The notes under the pieces: generated by a model | Databases searched by the model: none | Seen by the model: only the letters and a program-made list of their open reading frames with translations | Told to the model about the DNA's origin: nothing | Assembly: GCF_004027225.2 (NCBI RefSeq) | Contig: NW_022651110.1 | Coordinates: 310,001 to 374,000 of the forward strand | Length of the DNA: 64,000 bases | DNA from: Strigops habroptila | Taxonomy: Eukaryota > Chordata > Aves > Psittaciformes > Psittacidae | Reading direction: 5' to 3' | Translations under genes and position numbers: made by a program | Shown here: one piece after another, positions 39,282-62,300 of the stretch | Layout of the letters: each line of letters starts with the position of its first letter | Numbering within the stretch: the first letter of the stretch is position 1

Positions 39282-40301
39282 ATGAAGTGGCAGCTGAACC
39301 TGCGCCTGCTGGTGCTGCCGGCACTTGCGGCACTGGTGGCACTGGTGGGGCTGCGGGTGCAGCACAGCCCCGAGGAGCCCATCACCACGACGCCCGGCCT
39401 GCCCTGGGCGGCATTCCAATGGCACAGCGTCCTGGAGCCAGCCGGGAACGCCACAGCTCCCACCCGGCACCCGCTGCAGCCGCCGTACCCGCATCCCTAT
39501 CGCTTCCTCCTCAACCAGCCCCACAAGTGCTGGGAGCGGGCGCCCTTCCTGGTGCTGTTGGTGGCGACGGGGCCGGCGGACACCGAGGGCCGGAATTCCA
39601 TCCGGCAGACGTGGGGCAACGAGAGCTCGGTGCCGGGAGTCTCCATCCTGCGCCTCTTCCTCGTCGGCCTCCACCCGGTGTTCGCGGACGCGCTGAGGCC
39701 GGTGCTGCAGGAGGAGAACGTGGAGCACGGCGACCTCCTCCAGCAGGACTTCCTGGACACCTACAACAACCTGACGCTGAAGACGCTGATGGGCATGGAA
39801 TGGGTGGCAAAGCACTGCCCCAACGCCACCTACGTGATGAAGGCCGACTGCGACGTCTTCCTCAACCTGGACTACCTGGTGCGGCGGCTGCTCTTGCCTC
39901 CCAAAACCAACTTCATGACGGGTTACATCTACCGCAACACGGGCCCGCTGCGGAGCAAGGCTTACAAGTGGTACGTGCCCCACGAGGTGTACCCCAACGC
40001 CACGTACCCCCCGTACTGCGGCGGCCCCGGCTACGTCTTCTCGGCCGACGTCGCCAGGAAGGTCTACGCCGTGGCGCAGACCTTGCCCCTCATCAACATG
40101 GAAGATGCTTTCGTGGGTCTGTGCCTGCACGCGCTGGGGCTCGGCATCACCGCCAGCCCCCGCGGCCTCTTCTCCATGGTCCGCATCCAGTACGAGCCGT
40201 GCCGCTTCGCCCGCCTCGTCATGGTCCATCGCTACCAGCCCCACGAGGTGCTCGAGCTCTGGCCGCGCTTCCAAGACGCCAAAGCCACGTGTCGGCGCTG
40301 A
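39282..40301 (+). CDS. Beta-1,3-galactosyltransferase-like protein (GT31 family), single coding exon
   Basis: 339 residues, intact, one exon, as is usual for B3GALT genes. Type II Golgi topology: short cytosolic MKWQLN, then a hydrophobic anchor at about residues 7-25, then the lumenal domain. GT31 marks: YPHPYRFLLNQPHKC, FLVLLVATGP, IRQTWGNES, DTYNNLTLKTLMGM, the DxD metal site as ADCDVF (Cys in the middle where B3GALT1 and B3GALT2 have Ser), KWYVPHEVYPNATYPPYC, GPGYVFSADVA and EDAFVGLC. Five N-glycosylation sequons. Closest by eye to B3GALT2 and B3GALT1; exact paralogue unresolved. It would add galactose in beta-1,3 linkage to a GlcNAc-type acceptor (inference from family). It lies between QTRT1 (same strand) and the 3' end of ILF3 (convergent); human has no such gene here. 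The start follows a splice acceptor at 39268. Confidence 0.9.
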   Translation: MKWQLNLRLLVLPALAALVALVGLRVQHSPEEPITTTPGLPWAAFQWHSVLEPAGNATAPTRHPLQPPYPHPYRFLLNQPHKCWERAPFLVLLVATGPADTEGRNSIRQTWGNESSVPGVSILRLFLVGLHPVFADALRPVLQEENVEHGDLLQQDFLDTYNNLTLKTLMGMEWVAKHCPNATYVMKADCDVFLNLDYLVRRLLLPPKTNFMTGYIYRNTGPLRSKAYKWYVPHEVYPNATYPPYCGGPGYVFSADVARKVYAVAQTLPLINMEDAFVGLCLHALGLGITASPRGLFSMVRIQYEPCRFARLVMVHRYQPHEVLELWPRFQDAKATCRR

Positions 40302-40808
40302 AGGGCTGAGCCGCGCCGGCGCCGCCGCGGCACCACCGGGACTCCCACGGCCAGTGAACGGCTCCCGCTCGGGGCCGACTCCAAACCTCGGGGCTCACGG
40401 GCCCCCCCCCCTTTTAACCCCCATAAGTGAGGGGCCCAACCAGCCCCTCACCTCCTCGTGGGTGACGTGTGGTAACTTATAACCCCTGTTTCTAACCCGC
40501 TGGCTCCGCTTTGGTCCCACCACCAGGAAGCGGCATCGGGAAGTCACAAACTGACCCCCAAAGAATCCCGGGTTCCGGGGTCCTTCCTTGGCACCCCCCA
40601 CCCCGGCTCCGCGCTTCCCGCCTGGCAAAGGGGGGCATTTGGGCTTCCCGAGGCTCCCGCCAGCCCCTCTGTCCAGCCAGGGGGGGGGGTTTAGTCTCAA
40701 AGCCAAGAGTTTAAGGTCATTCAATGAGGCACATTCCCAACAGGGGGAGGTGGGTTGGGGGGGACACGGAACGAGACGCTGGGGGCCGCCGGCGTCGGGT
40801 TGTGGGTG

Positions 40809-40814
40809 TTTATT
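40809..40814 (-). promoter_or_regulatory. Probable polyadenylation signal of ILF3 NF110 transcript
   Basis: AATAAA on the minus strand, about 600 bases past the NF110 stop. The intervening 3' UTR holds long C/A tracts and an AAT microsatellite. The span 40302-40800 before it shows nothing else recognisable. Confidence 0.6.
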
Positions 40815-41099
40815 CATCTACATTCAGCTTACTCCAGGCGTGCTTCCCGCGGGATGCGGGCAGATGGACCCCCCCTCCCCTCCCCACTTCCTTCCCCCTG
40901 GTTCCCCCCCCCCCCACCCCCCCAAGAAAACCTTCACTTATAAAACTGAAACACTAAAGCCTTAAAATACAGAAGAAGCTGCTGGAACTCACTGCACAGA
41001 AGCGCCGGCGGGTGACGGTGACACATCCCTCGTGTGCTCAGAGCCGGGGCCACCTTTTCCAATGGGATAAAAGGGATACTGGGCTTGGATGAACTCAAG

Positions 41100-41190
41100 G
41101 ACAACAAAAAATAAACCCCCCCCCCCCCCCCCAAAAAAAAACCAACCCCCAATAATAATAATAATTAATAATAATAATAATAATAATCCC
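41100..41190. repeat. C/A homopolymers and AAT microsatellite in the ILF3 3' UTR
   Basis: A run of C, a run of A, then repeated AATAAT/AATAATT units. Confidence 0.9.
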
Positions 41191-41416
41191 TATTGAGACA
41201 AAATGGTAAATGGCAACTAACAACCCATTCAATACAGCGAGGCCCGGAGGACAGCTAAGAACGGAATCCCAGGTACCGGACCCTCGGTGGCGGGAGCACA
41301 AGGAGCACTGCAACATGAAACGGGGGCAAAAAGGGGCTTTTCCCTCTTTCCGGGAGGTGAGAAAACGACTCTTCGGGAGGGCGGGAGGAAGCGGAGCCCG
41401 GCGCGGCCCCACGGCT

Positions 41417-53450
<12,034 letters not shown>

Positions 53451-55319
53451 TTTGGCTTCGGAACGTCCCTCCGAGCGTTCCAAATGGGCTCGTTTAGACT
53501 CTTCCACTGAAAAGGCAGCACCAGGACCCCAATTTCCCGTAATCTGGAAGCAACAGGAAGGTGGTTTAGGGAATGTTGGGAAGCCGGCGCAGCCTGGCAC
53601 CGGGAGCCTGAATGGTAACAGGAACCCATCAGCCCGAGCCCAGCCTCCTCCTCCTGGTGCTGCAGTAAGGCTACAGCCACCCAGCAGCTCCCGCTGCTCC
53701 ACCTGCCCTTTCCTTCCCGTTTAGCTCCTCATTCCCAAGAGGTTTTCCCATCCAAAGTGGGTTTTCCCAAGCTCCTGCTCGTGTTCCCCTGCAGGCAGTG
53801 TGCACGCCAGCCCCGCAGCAAAGGTGACAACAGCCCCTTCCTGCACAACAAGGGGACGTTGACAGCGAATCCAGTCGGTGCTTCCCTGGATAACCGATCC
53901 CAAATGGGATCGGGATTGCTCTGTTTTCTCCCCAGGGCCCCCTCCTCACCCCCTGGAATGAGGAATGGGAATGGGGGTTAGAAGGGAGATGGAGCAGCGC
54001 CAAAGCCCCGCTGGGCTCTAAGGCAGGAGCTGATCTCCTGGGGCTGGGTGACAACGGGACCCATTAGTTTGACCACAAAGGTCGTGGTTTCCCTCTCCCT
54101 GCAGCTGCAAAGGGGGATCCCAGCCCCTCGCATTCCCGGGAACTCCCGGAATTCCCAAAGCTCCGCTTCGAAGCCTTTACCACAAGAGAGGCAAAAGCGC
54201 CAGGAGCTGCGGATGGATGAAGATCAGCATCATCTGCCTCCACCACCAGTTTCACTCCATTCCCCCAGCACACAGGCACCGAACCGGTGATCCCAGTGCT
54301 CAGCATCGACTCCCACCATTCCCAATCCTTCCGTTTGGAATGAGGTTCCCTCAAAATGAGACCTCTGAGGCTTTGCTTTGGCCCCCGGGCTGGCCATGAC
54401 GGTCACTGCTATGGAAAGCTTGGAAAGAAGATGGAATCTTCCACCTTAGAGGTGACCCAAACCACACGTACACCCGTAGGTATCCAAGATACTGGAATAA
54501 TGCCCCTCTGAGGAATGCTGGGAAATGGGAATGGTCTTTTCCTTGAGGCCGCAGTGTTCCTCAATGCCTCCGATCCCAACCTGGGAAGGGTTTACTCACA
54601 GGAGGACTTTGGTCTGTTCCAAACCTGGGCTGAATGGTGACTAAACCATCCCAGGAGGAATTGTTCCCGTATGGATCCACCACTAGTGGGATGCTTCCCA
54701 ACCCCCTGCCACGGAGACCTGCACGCTCCATGTCTCCTCAAAGCTCCCTTCCTTTCCTCCGCAAGAGGGAAGGGATGGATCGCGCTCCGGTCTCCACAGG
54801 CAGAACCCACCACGGGAGCCGGGAACCCAGCTCCCGCGATCCCAACGTGTGCTCTTCCCGAGATCCCTGAAGCTCGTTTCCAGGGAGAACCCGGGAGCTG
54901 AGCAGGATCCGCGCCTCTTGGAGCAGGGGGCGGGGGGGAAAGAGCCACGGAACACGTTAAAGCCAGGTTAACCCCATGGAGAGGCTCCACAGATCCATCC
55001 CTGAGCCCGCTCTCCGTGTTGGAACACAAGGAAAAGGGTGGAATGTGGCGTTCCCCCCGTGCTCCCCGCCTTCCCGCCCGATCCGAGTGCTGGGATGGAC
55101 GGAACAACCCCCCCGGACACTTGTTGGGGCCGGGACGAGGCGACAGCACGGGAAGGGAAGGCTCGGAGCTGCCCCCGGCTGAGGGGAGGGACGGGCACCC
55201 CGGGAAGCGCCGGGAGCGGGAACGAGCCGGGGGCTTCCCGGCTGGATGGGACGCGGGAAGGACCCCGCTCCCCTCCCGGCTCGCAGCGAACAAAAGCCCC
55301 GGAGTGTGTGTGTGTGGGG

Positions 55320-55560
55320 GGGGCATCGCGCTTATCGCGATTATCGACCCCTTTATCACACCATCCACAACCCGAACGGGACCACGCGGAGGGGGGGCAT
55401 CGCCACCATCGCTATTATCGCGATTATCAATCCCTTTTTACACCATCCGCAAACCGAATGGAGGGGGGCAATTTGGGGGGGGGGGGGAGCATCGCTCCTA
55501 TCGCGATTATCGCGATTATCAACCCCTTTTCCACACCGAATGGAACGGGACAAGGAGGTG
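55320..55560. repeat. Three-copy repeat with TATCGCGATTATC core near the ILF3 5' end
   Basis: About three diverged copies of an 80-100 base unit carrying GCATCGC, TATCGCGATTATC, CCCCTTT and CACACC-type blocks. It lies in the presumed first intron of ILF3. The remainder of that intron, 53510-55315, shows no recognisable exon or repeat. Confidence 0.8.
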
Positions 55561-55876
55561 GGGGGGGCTGGGCCTACCTCGGGGTGCGCATTTGGGCCGC
55601 TCCGAAAAGGGGGGGGTCCATGTGTGTGTGTGTGTGCCCCCCCCCCAGCACCCTGAGACCCCCAAAAGGGCCCCCCCGGCCCCGCTCCCCCCCCCTCCCC
55701 CCCAGCGCTGCCGCCATTTGCGAGAACAAAGCGGCGGCGGCGGCGGGAAACGAAGAGGGGAGGGGGGGGGGGATATCACGGCGAGACCCCTCCCTCACAT
55801 ACACCACAACCGACCCCCCCGGTGCGGCGGAGAAGCGGCGTGTGCGGTGCCCCCCCCCCCGGCTCCCCACGCTCAC

Positions 55877-56130
55877 CCCCGGCCCCGCGGCCGCCCGCCG
55901 CCATCTTGTCTCCTCAGCACAATGGGAGGAGGAGGGGGGGGGGGGGGAAAGGGGCCGGGTCTCCGCCGCGCGCGCCCGTCCCGTTACACCCCCCCCCCCG
56001 CTTCAAACCACCCCCCCCCCCCCGCGGTGCCGGTACCGGGGCTCGCTGTAACGATGGAGCCGCTCCGGGTCCGTGTCGGCGGGGCCCGGACCGGGGGCCG
56101 GGACCCGGAACCGGGACCTGAGGAAGGGAA
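55877..56130 (-). promoter_or_regulatory. ILF3 CpG promoter and probable first exon
   Basis: CpG-dense block. On the gene strand AAGATGGCGGC occurs with ATG at 55904-55902; 28 bases later is a strong donor (GTGAGC, exon end 55877). The next exon has an acceptor at 53507 (CTTTTCAG), runs 53506-53448 and ends with the classical ILF3 ATG. Transcription start and 5' limit are not determinable here. Confidence 0.6.
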
Positions 56131-56139
56131 AAGATAAAA

Positions 56140-56420
56140 GATGGGGGGGGGGGAGGGGGGGGGCAAAGGGAGGGGGGGGAAGGGGGAGGAGGAGGAGGAG
56201 GAGGAGGGGGGGGCGCTGCGCGCGCGGGAGAGCGGGAGGCGCGAGACTGCAGCGCGGGGGGCGGGGCCGGGCGGGGGGGGGGGGGAGAGAGAGGGGATGG
56301 GGGGGGGAGAGGGAGAGTCACGTGGAGAGAGGAGGGGGCAGCCAATGGGGGAGCGCGGGGGGGGGGGGAACGGGGAGGGGGGGGGCGCGGAGGGAGGGGG
56401 CAGGGGAAAGGGGCGGGGCC
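56140..56420. repeat. G-rich low-complexity block upstream of ILF3
   Basis: Repeated runs of four to ten G with GGA and GAG spacers on the plus strand, with many possible four-run G-quadruplex arrangements. Confidence 0.85.
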
Positions 56421-56479
56421 AGAGGGAACGGGGCGGGGACTGAGGGGGAATGGGCGGGGCCAGAGGGAAAGGGGCGGGG

Positions 56480-57015
56480 TCAGAGCGGTGCCATAGGGGG
56501 TTGGTGCAATGAGGGGTCGGTTCCATAGGGGTCGGTGCAATGAGGGGTCCGTGCCATGAGGGGTCAGTTCCATAGGGGTCAGTTCCATAGGGGTCGGTTC
56601 CATATGGGGTCAGTGCAATGAGGGGTCGGTGCCATATGGGATCAGTTCCATAGGGGTCGGTGCAATGAGGGGTTGGTGCCATGAGGGGTCGGTTCCATTC
56701 GGGGTCAGTGCAATGAGGGGTCGGTTCCGTATGAGGTCAGTGCAATTAGGGTTCAGTTCCATATGGGGTCGGTTCCATACGAGATTGAGGGGTTGGTTCC
56801 ATAGCGGCCAGTGCCATGAGGGGTCGGTTCCATAGGGGTCAGTGCTATAGGGATTGGTTCCATAGGGGTCGGTGCCATGAGGGGTCAGTGCAATGAGGGT
56901 CCAGTTCCATAGGGGTCGGTGCAATGAGGGGTTGGTTCCATACGGAGTCGGTGCCATGAGTGGTTGGTTCCATATAGGGTCCGGTTCCATACAACTCGGT
57001 GCAATGAGGGGTTGG
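56480..57015. repeat. GGGGTCGGTTCCATA minisatellite between ILF3 and SLC44A2
   Basis: About 33 units of 15-16 bases, GGGGTCGGTTCCATA, GGGGTCGGTGCAATGA and GGGGTCAGTGCCATGA, in mixed order. The interval 57020-57600 after it has no recognisable gene. Confidence 0.95.
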
Positions 57016-57609
57016 CCTCACCGGTGCCCGGTGCAGGGGGACAATCCCTGCCCTGGTCCTGCTGCCGCGGCAGTGCTGATCCAGGACGCTGCCGGAACCC
57101 TTGGCTCCAAGCTCATGTTCAGCTCCATCGATCCAGCTCCTTCCCCACCAGCAACTTCCAGCCGCTCTTCCCCGAGCCTGGAGCGTTCCATGAGGACGTT
57201 GTGGCCCAAACGCAGGACCCGGCCCTTTGCCTTGTTCCCTCTATTGCTATGGGGTGACCTCTACTAGGGGCCACCCATGGGTGCCGGTCACCCGCTGTTG
57301 CTGTGGCGGCAGAGGGCGCCAGCGGCTCATTGGCTGCCAGGGAAGGGCTGAAGGACCACGCATGGACCAGCACCGAGCTCCGGGAGCTTCGGATGTGGGA
57401 TGAGCTCACTGGTGAGCAAGCAGGGACCCCTTTGGCTTCAGTTGAACAGGAACCTAAATGACTGGAAGTGTCCAGATGCTCCATTAAAAACCCTCTTTGG
57501 AGAGTGCTGAGCCCGAGTGTTGAGGGTTGGCCAACGAGCCCTTGTGCTTAGTCAACCCCCCCCAAGCCACTGGCGCCCCGAGCTCAGAGATCCATTAGAA
57601 AAGAAGGAG

Positions 57610-57615
57610 TTTATT
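57610..57615 (-). promoter_or_regulatory. Probable SLC44A2 polyadenylation signal AATAAA
   Basis: AATAAA on the minus strand, about 1.76 kb beyond the distal SLC44A2 stop. It implies a long 3' UTR containing one CR1 piece. Confidence 0.55.
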
Positions 57616-58104
57616 GTGTGGAACATCGGCCCTGCCCTCGGCAGCAGGGTTTGGAGGAGGTTCTCCATGCCCCAGCCTCCCGCGGGGGACGAGGCGGAGT
57701 GGATGCGGGTTACAAGGACAGAAGTTGCGTCTCAACCCAGAAAGGAGCCCTTGTGCTTGGTTCCTCCGGCCAGGCCCATGGACACCTTAAACCTCAACAT
57801 TGCCCTTGCAAAGCAGTGGGGTTATGGATCATCCTCTGCCCTTCCCCATGGTGTTTCCACCACCAAAAGTGGCTGCATTGGGACACAAAAGTCAAGGAGC
57901 GAGAGTCACTGTCACCCCAGTGCCAAGGCTCCGGCCAGGAACGGAACCCAACATCATTCCTCAGGTACCAGCCTGCAACAAACGGGTTCTCAGGGTGCAG
58001 GCAGAGCTGTAACGTGAATAGAGCCTGTAGTTATTCCCTTTGTTAGTCCTACTTTTGTCCCAAACCAAGAGGATTCTCCTTGTTTTAGCGTTGCCTTTCC
58101 CTAT

Positions 58105-58240
58105 TCCTTTTGGCTCTTTACTAGGCCGGGTTGGACAGAGCCTTGGGTGACATGACCTAGTGGAAGGTGTCCCTGCCCATGGCAGGGGGTTGGAACTGGA
58201 TGATCTTAAGCTCCTTTCCAACCCATTCCCTGGTTCTTTT
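58105..58240 (+). mobile_element. CR1 LINE 3'-end fragment
   Basis: Sense CR1 tail: GGTTGGACAGAGCCTTGGGT, GGTGTCCCTGCCCATGGCAG, GCTCCTTTCCAACCCATTCC. In the probable SLC44A2 3' UTR. Confidence 0.88.
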
Positions 58241-59373
58241 TGGCTCTCCCTTTCCCTTTTGGCCCCACCTTCACCTCTGCCTTCGCTTTTCAGCTCTATC
58301 CCAGCCCTGAAAGAGCCTCACTGCAACCGGTGCTTCGGAGCTACGCAGGCGTTCGGCTCCGCACTTGGGTCTCGGGTAGAGATTTCAACGTCTGTCACAA
58401 GAAACGGAGCTGAAACAGCTCCAAATATACCTAAACCCCCCCAAAACCAGTGAAGAATTCAGCTAGAAAACATCCTGTGTTTTACAAACCACTACAGGGA
58501 GCTAAAGGTGCCTGAAAGATACAGAGAAAAGAAGCCAAACGCATCCTTCAGCACAACTTGCTTTGGCCGCAAAGAGGGGTTGTGGTTGATGGGGTGCCCA
58601 CCGGAGCCTCATGTAGCACCATGGTGGTGGTGGCCACAGCCTCCCGCCACCGATGGGTGTAAGGCAACCTCTCGTTTGGCATCTGGTTTGCTTAAAACCA
58701 CCCAACCTTAACCCAAAAAGAAGAGGTACAAACATTAGTCCTTCATCAGCATCTTCCAACGCCCATCACCAAGCGTCTGGTTGCAGTTGGGGAAGGCGCT
58801 GCTCTACAGGATGAGTTGGTTTCTAATGTGGGGTTTGGAGGGGAAGGAATCAGTGCAAAAAGACGCATCTTTCCCCTCCACCTCCGGCATTCCCGGGTGA
58901 TATTCCTATCAAGATTCCTTATCTAAAGGTGCTCAGCACAAGGGGCAGCAAGAGAAGCGAAGGGATCTCCGCAGGGTCTGCTTCTCCGGGTAGGAATCAA
59001 CGCCAGCAATACAAGACTTGGGGATGGCTGCAAATAAATCCCGAGGGGAGGAGCTGCGTGAGCCCATCAGCTCGGTCTGGAATTCCCAGCTGGATTTCCA
59101 TGGAACTCCTCCATTGGGAGCTGGAACTTGGCCCACGTGGAGCCAGATCCCAGCTTCAGGCCGCTCCTCAAGCGCGGCGCTTGAGGTGGGACATTGGCCG
59201 CAATGGTCTTGGCTTGGCAATCCCAAGGATTTCACGTGGAATCATTAGGAACATCCATCCATCCCTCTCTGCAGCGACCCCCCCGCTGCCACTGCCCCCG
59301 CCTGCCCCCCCAAGATGGGGATTTCAGGTTCATTCACAGGGTGAGGAGGAGAAGGGCAGGAAGGGACGAGGAT

Positions 59374-62300
59374 CTACGCGTCCCGGTGGCCTTTGTTCCT
59401 CTTCTTCAGGAGCTTCTTCAGGTCGGGGGACATGAAATAAGGCTTCTCGGCCGAGCCATCGTTCCGCTCCAGGTCTTCCACTGCAAAGAGAACCCCCCCC
59501 ATGGCCCCACACACAGTGGGGGGGGGGCAGACACACAGGTTGGTGTTGGGGGTCCCACACACCCAGCAAGGAGCCTTTAAAGGCAGAGAGATGCTGGTCT
59601 GATGGTATCTCCGATAGAGAGAAGAGTCTATGGCTCAAGGTGGGCACGTTGTCCCTGTGTCAGTGCTGAGCACCCACCACAGGGATCCCTTAGAGCAGCT
59701 CCAGAGCCTGAAGGGGCTCCAGGAAACCTGGAGAGGGGCTTTGGACAAGGGATGGAGGGACAGGACAAGGGGAATGGCTTTAACCTGCCAGAGGGAAGAT
59801 GGGATCTCAGGCAGAAGCTCTTCCCTGTGAGGGTGCTGGGACACTGGGATGGGTTGAAGGGAGAAGGTTTGGATGCCCCATCCCTGGCAGTGTTTGAGGC
59901 CAGGCCGGAGCAACCTGCTCTATGGAAGGTGGCCCTGGTGTTCCAGGGGCTTGGAACTGGAGGAGCTTTAACCAACCCAACCATGTTGTGACTCGATGAT
60001 CATAAAGAGAGCGCGACGCTCCAGAGACAAGCTGCTGTTATTGAGGAGGAAGCAGAGGTTTGGGGGGGTCTGGCTTTATCCAGGGAGCGGGGGAGCAGCA
60101 GGAAGGTTTAACAGTGAGAAGAGATCCCCTCGGCACGCCGGGAACACCATTCCCATCCTCTCTGGAGCATTCCCTGCTCTTTGAGCACCAGCAATGGCTC
60201 CGTGCCATGAGCGTGAAGCACTTTGGACAAGGCACAGCCAACGGCCAAACCCAAAGGAAGCACAGAGTTCCAGCCCTTGGGAAAGCACCTCAGGATGTCC
60301 TGGGAGGGATTGGACTTTGCCCTGACAGGACTGGAAAGACAGGCTCTGCGTTAGCATGGGCAGAGCCCTGCAGCACCGGCGAGAAGCTAAACATCAACTC
60401 AACCACTGCGAGAGGGAAAAGCGGAGCCCAGGAGGAGCCACCACCTCCCTGCGGCCATTAAACCTTTGGAAGCAGCCTGGGGAATGATCCCAAACAAGGG
60501 ATGCTGTGAGCAAAACCCTCTCGAGTCTTAAGGGCTTGAAGGCAGCGCCGGCTCCGCTCAGCTTCCCGGCGCTGATGGCACAAGGCACGGGGCCAGGGCG
60601 AGCTCTGCTCGGTGATGGGGGCTCTGCTCTGCTCCAGACTCGGAAGCAAAAGCTCTACAACCTCCTAAAGAAACCTCTTTACACACCAAGCCGGTTCTGC
60701 ATAGAAAAAGCAGGGCGAGGAGCGGGGCTCATGGTGCTCTGCTGGGGACAGAACACAGCGGAGACCAGCTCTGGGGCTGCGGAACCCCCCGAGCACATCC
60801 CAGCACAAGTCACCTCCCGCCCGCAGCAGAGCTGGCCCGGAGGAGCAAAGATCTCTGCTTCACCAGCACCGTATCAGCACCCATGGGTGTCCCACCGGGC
60901 GCTCTGCGGACACGTGGGACCCCAGCTTAACTCTGGGGGACCCCCGAGGTTCGTCCTCGCATTAGAACAGTCGTCGCGGGGCAGGGAGGTGGGGCAGGCG
61001 CTGAGGAATCGGGCCCCCTCCACCCTCAAGGCATCGAAGGGCATCGGGGGGAAGATCTGCGCTAAGCACAGGCTTAGGAGAAGGCTGCTGGGGTCGGGGG
61101 GCCCCGCCGGCGCGCGGCCCCCCCTTAGCCCTGGCTATCGGTGCTTTTGGAAGGCTCTAGGGTCCCCTTCAGCAGGATCTCGCTCAGCTCAGGGGACATG
61201 TAGTAAGGCCTCTCGGGAGATCCATCGTTCCTCTCCAGATCTTCACCTTTCCACAAGCCCAAGAAGGAGCGGCCGGATGGGGAAGAGGGAGAAGCAGCGA
61301 GAGGCAGCGGAGAGGGAGAGATGAAGGATGGAGAACATGGAGAGGGGCAGGGATAAAGGATGGAGAACATGGAGAGGGAGAGATGAAGAAAGGAGAACAT
61401 GGAGAGGGGCAGGGATGAAGGATGGAGAACATGGAGAGAGACAGGGATGAAGGATGGAGAACGTGGAGAGAGAGAGATGAAGGAAGGAGAACATGGAGAG
61501 AGACAGGGATGAAGGAAGGAGAACATGGAGAGAGACAGGGATGAAGGATGGAGAACATGGAGAGGGAGAGATGAAGGAAGGAGAACATGGAGAGGGGCAG
61601 GGATGAAGGATGGAGAACATGGAGAGAGACAGGGATAAAGGATGGAGAACATGGAGAGGGGCAGGGATAAAGGATGGAGAACATGGAGAGGGAGAGATGA
61701 AGAAAGGAGAACATGGAGAGGGGCAGGGATGAAGGATGGAGAACATGGAGAGGGGCAGGGATGAAGGATGGAGAACATGGAGAGAGACAGGGATGAAGGA
61801 TGGAGAACGTGGAGAGAGAGAGATGAAGGAAGGAGAACATGGAGAGAGACAGGGATGAAGGAAGGAGAACATGGAGAGAGGCAGGGATGAAGGAAGGAGA
61901 ACATGGAGAGGGGCAGGGATGAAGGAAGGAGAACATGGAGACAGGCAGAGATAAAGGATGGAGAACATGGAAAGGGAGAGATGAAGGAAGAACATGGAGA
62001 GAGACAGGGATGAAGGAAGGACAACATGGAGAGAGACAGAAAGAGGAGAGGGAGAAAAAAGGAAGAGAAAAGACAAAGTTAGTTGCAGTTTGGATCCCCC
62101 AAGACCAAAGCACCGAAGCAGAAAGACCAAGAGAGACCCAGGGACAGGCCGGGGGGGGAGGCAGGTGGGTAAAGGGGAGGAAGGAGTTGGGAAAGGGAAG
62201 AGCAGGAGAAAACTGCTCCGAGAGGCCATGGGGATGGGGAGCAAAGCCCAAATCCAGGCACCTCCGGAGGGAGGTTTGGCCACCACAAACGCTGCCCGGC

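Noticed and set aside
57119-57484. 121-codon minus-strand open frame between ILF3 and SLC44A2
   Set aside because: No recognisable domain, no splice or promoter context; open by chance in GC-rich DNA.
60506-61324. 272-codon plus-strand open frame between the SLC44A2 last exons
   Set aside because: No family similarity, low-complexity composition, antisense to the proximal SLC44A2 exon at its right part.
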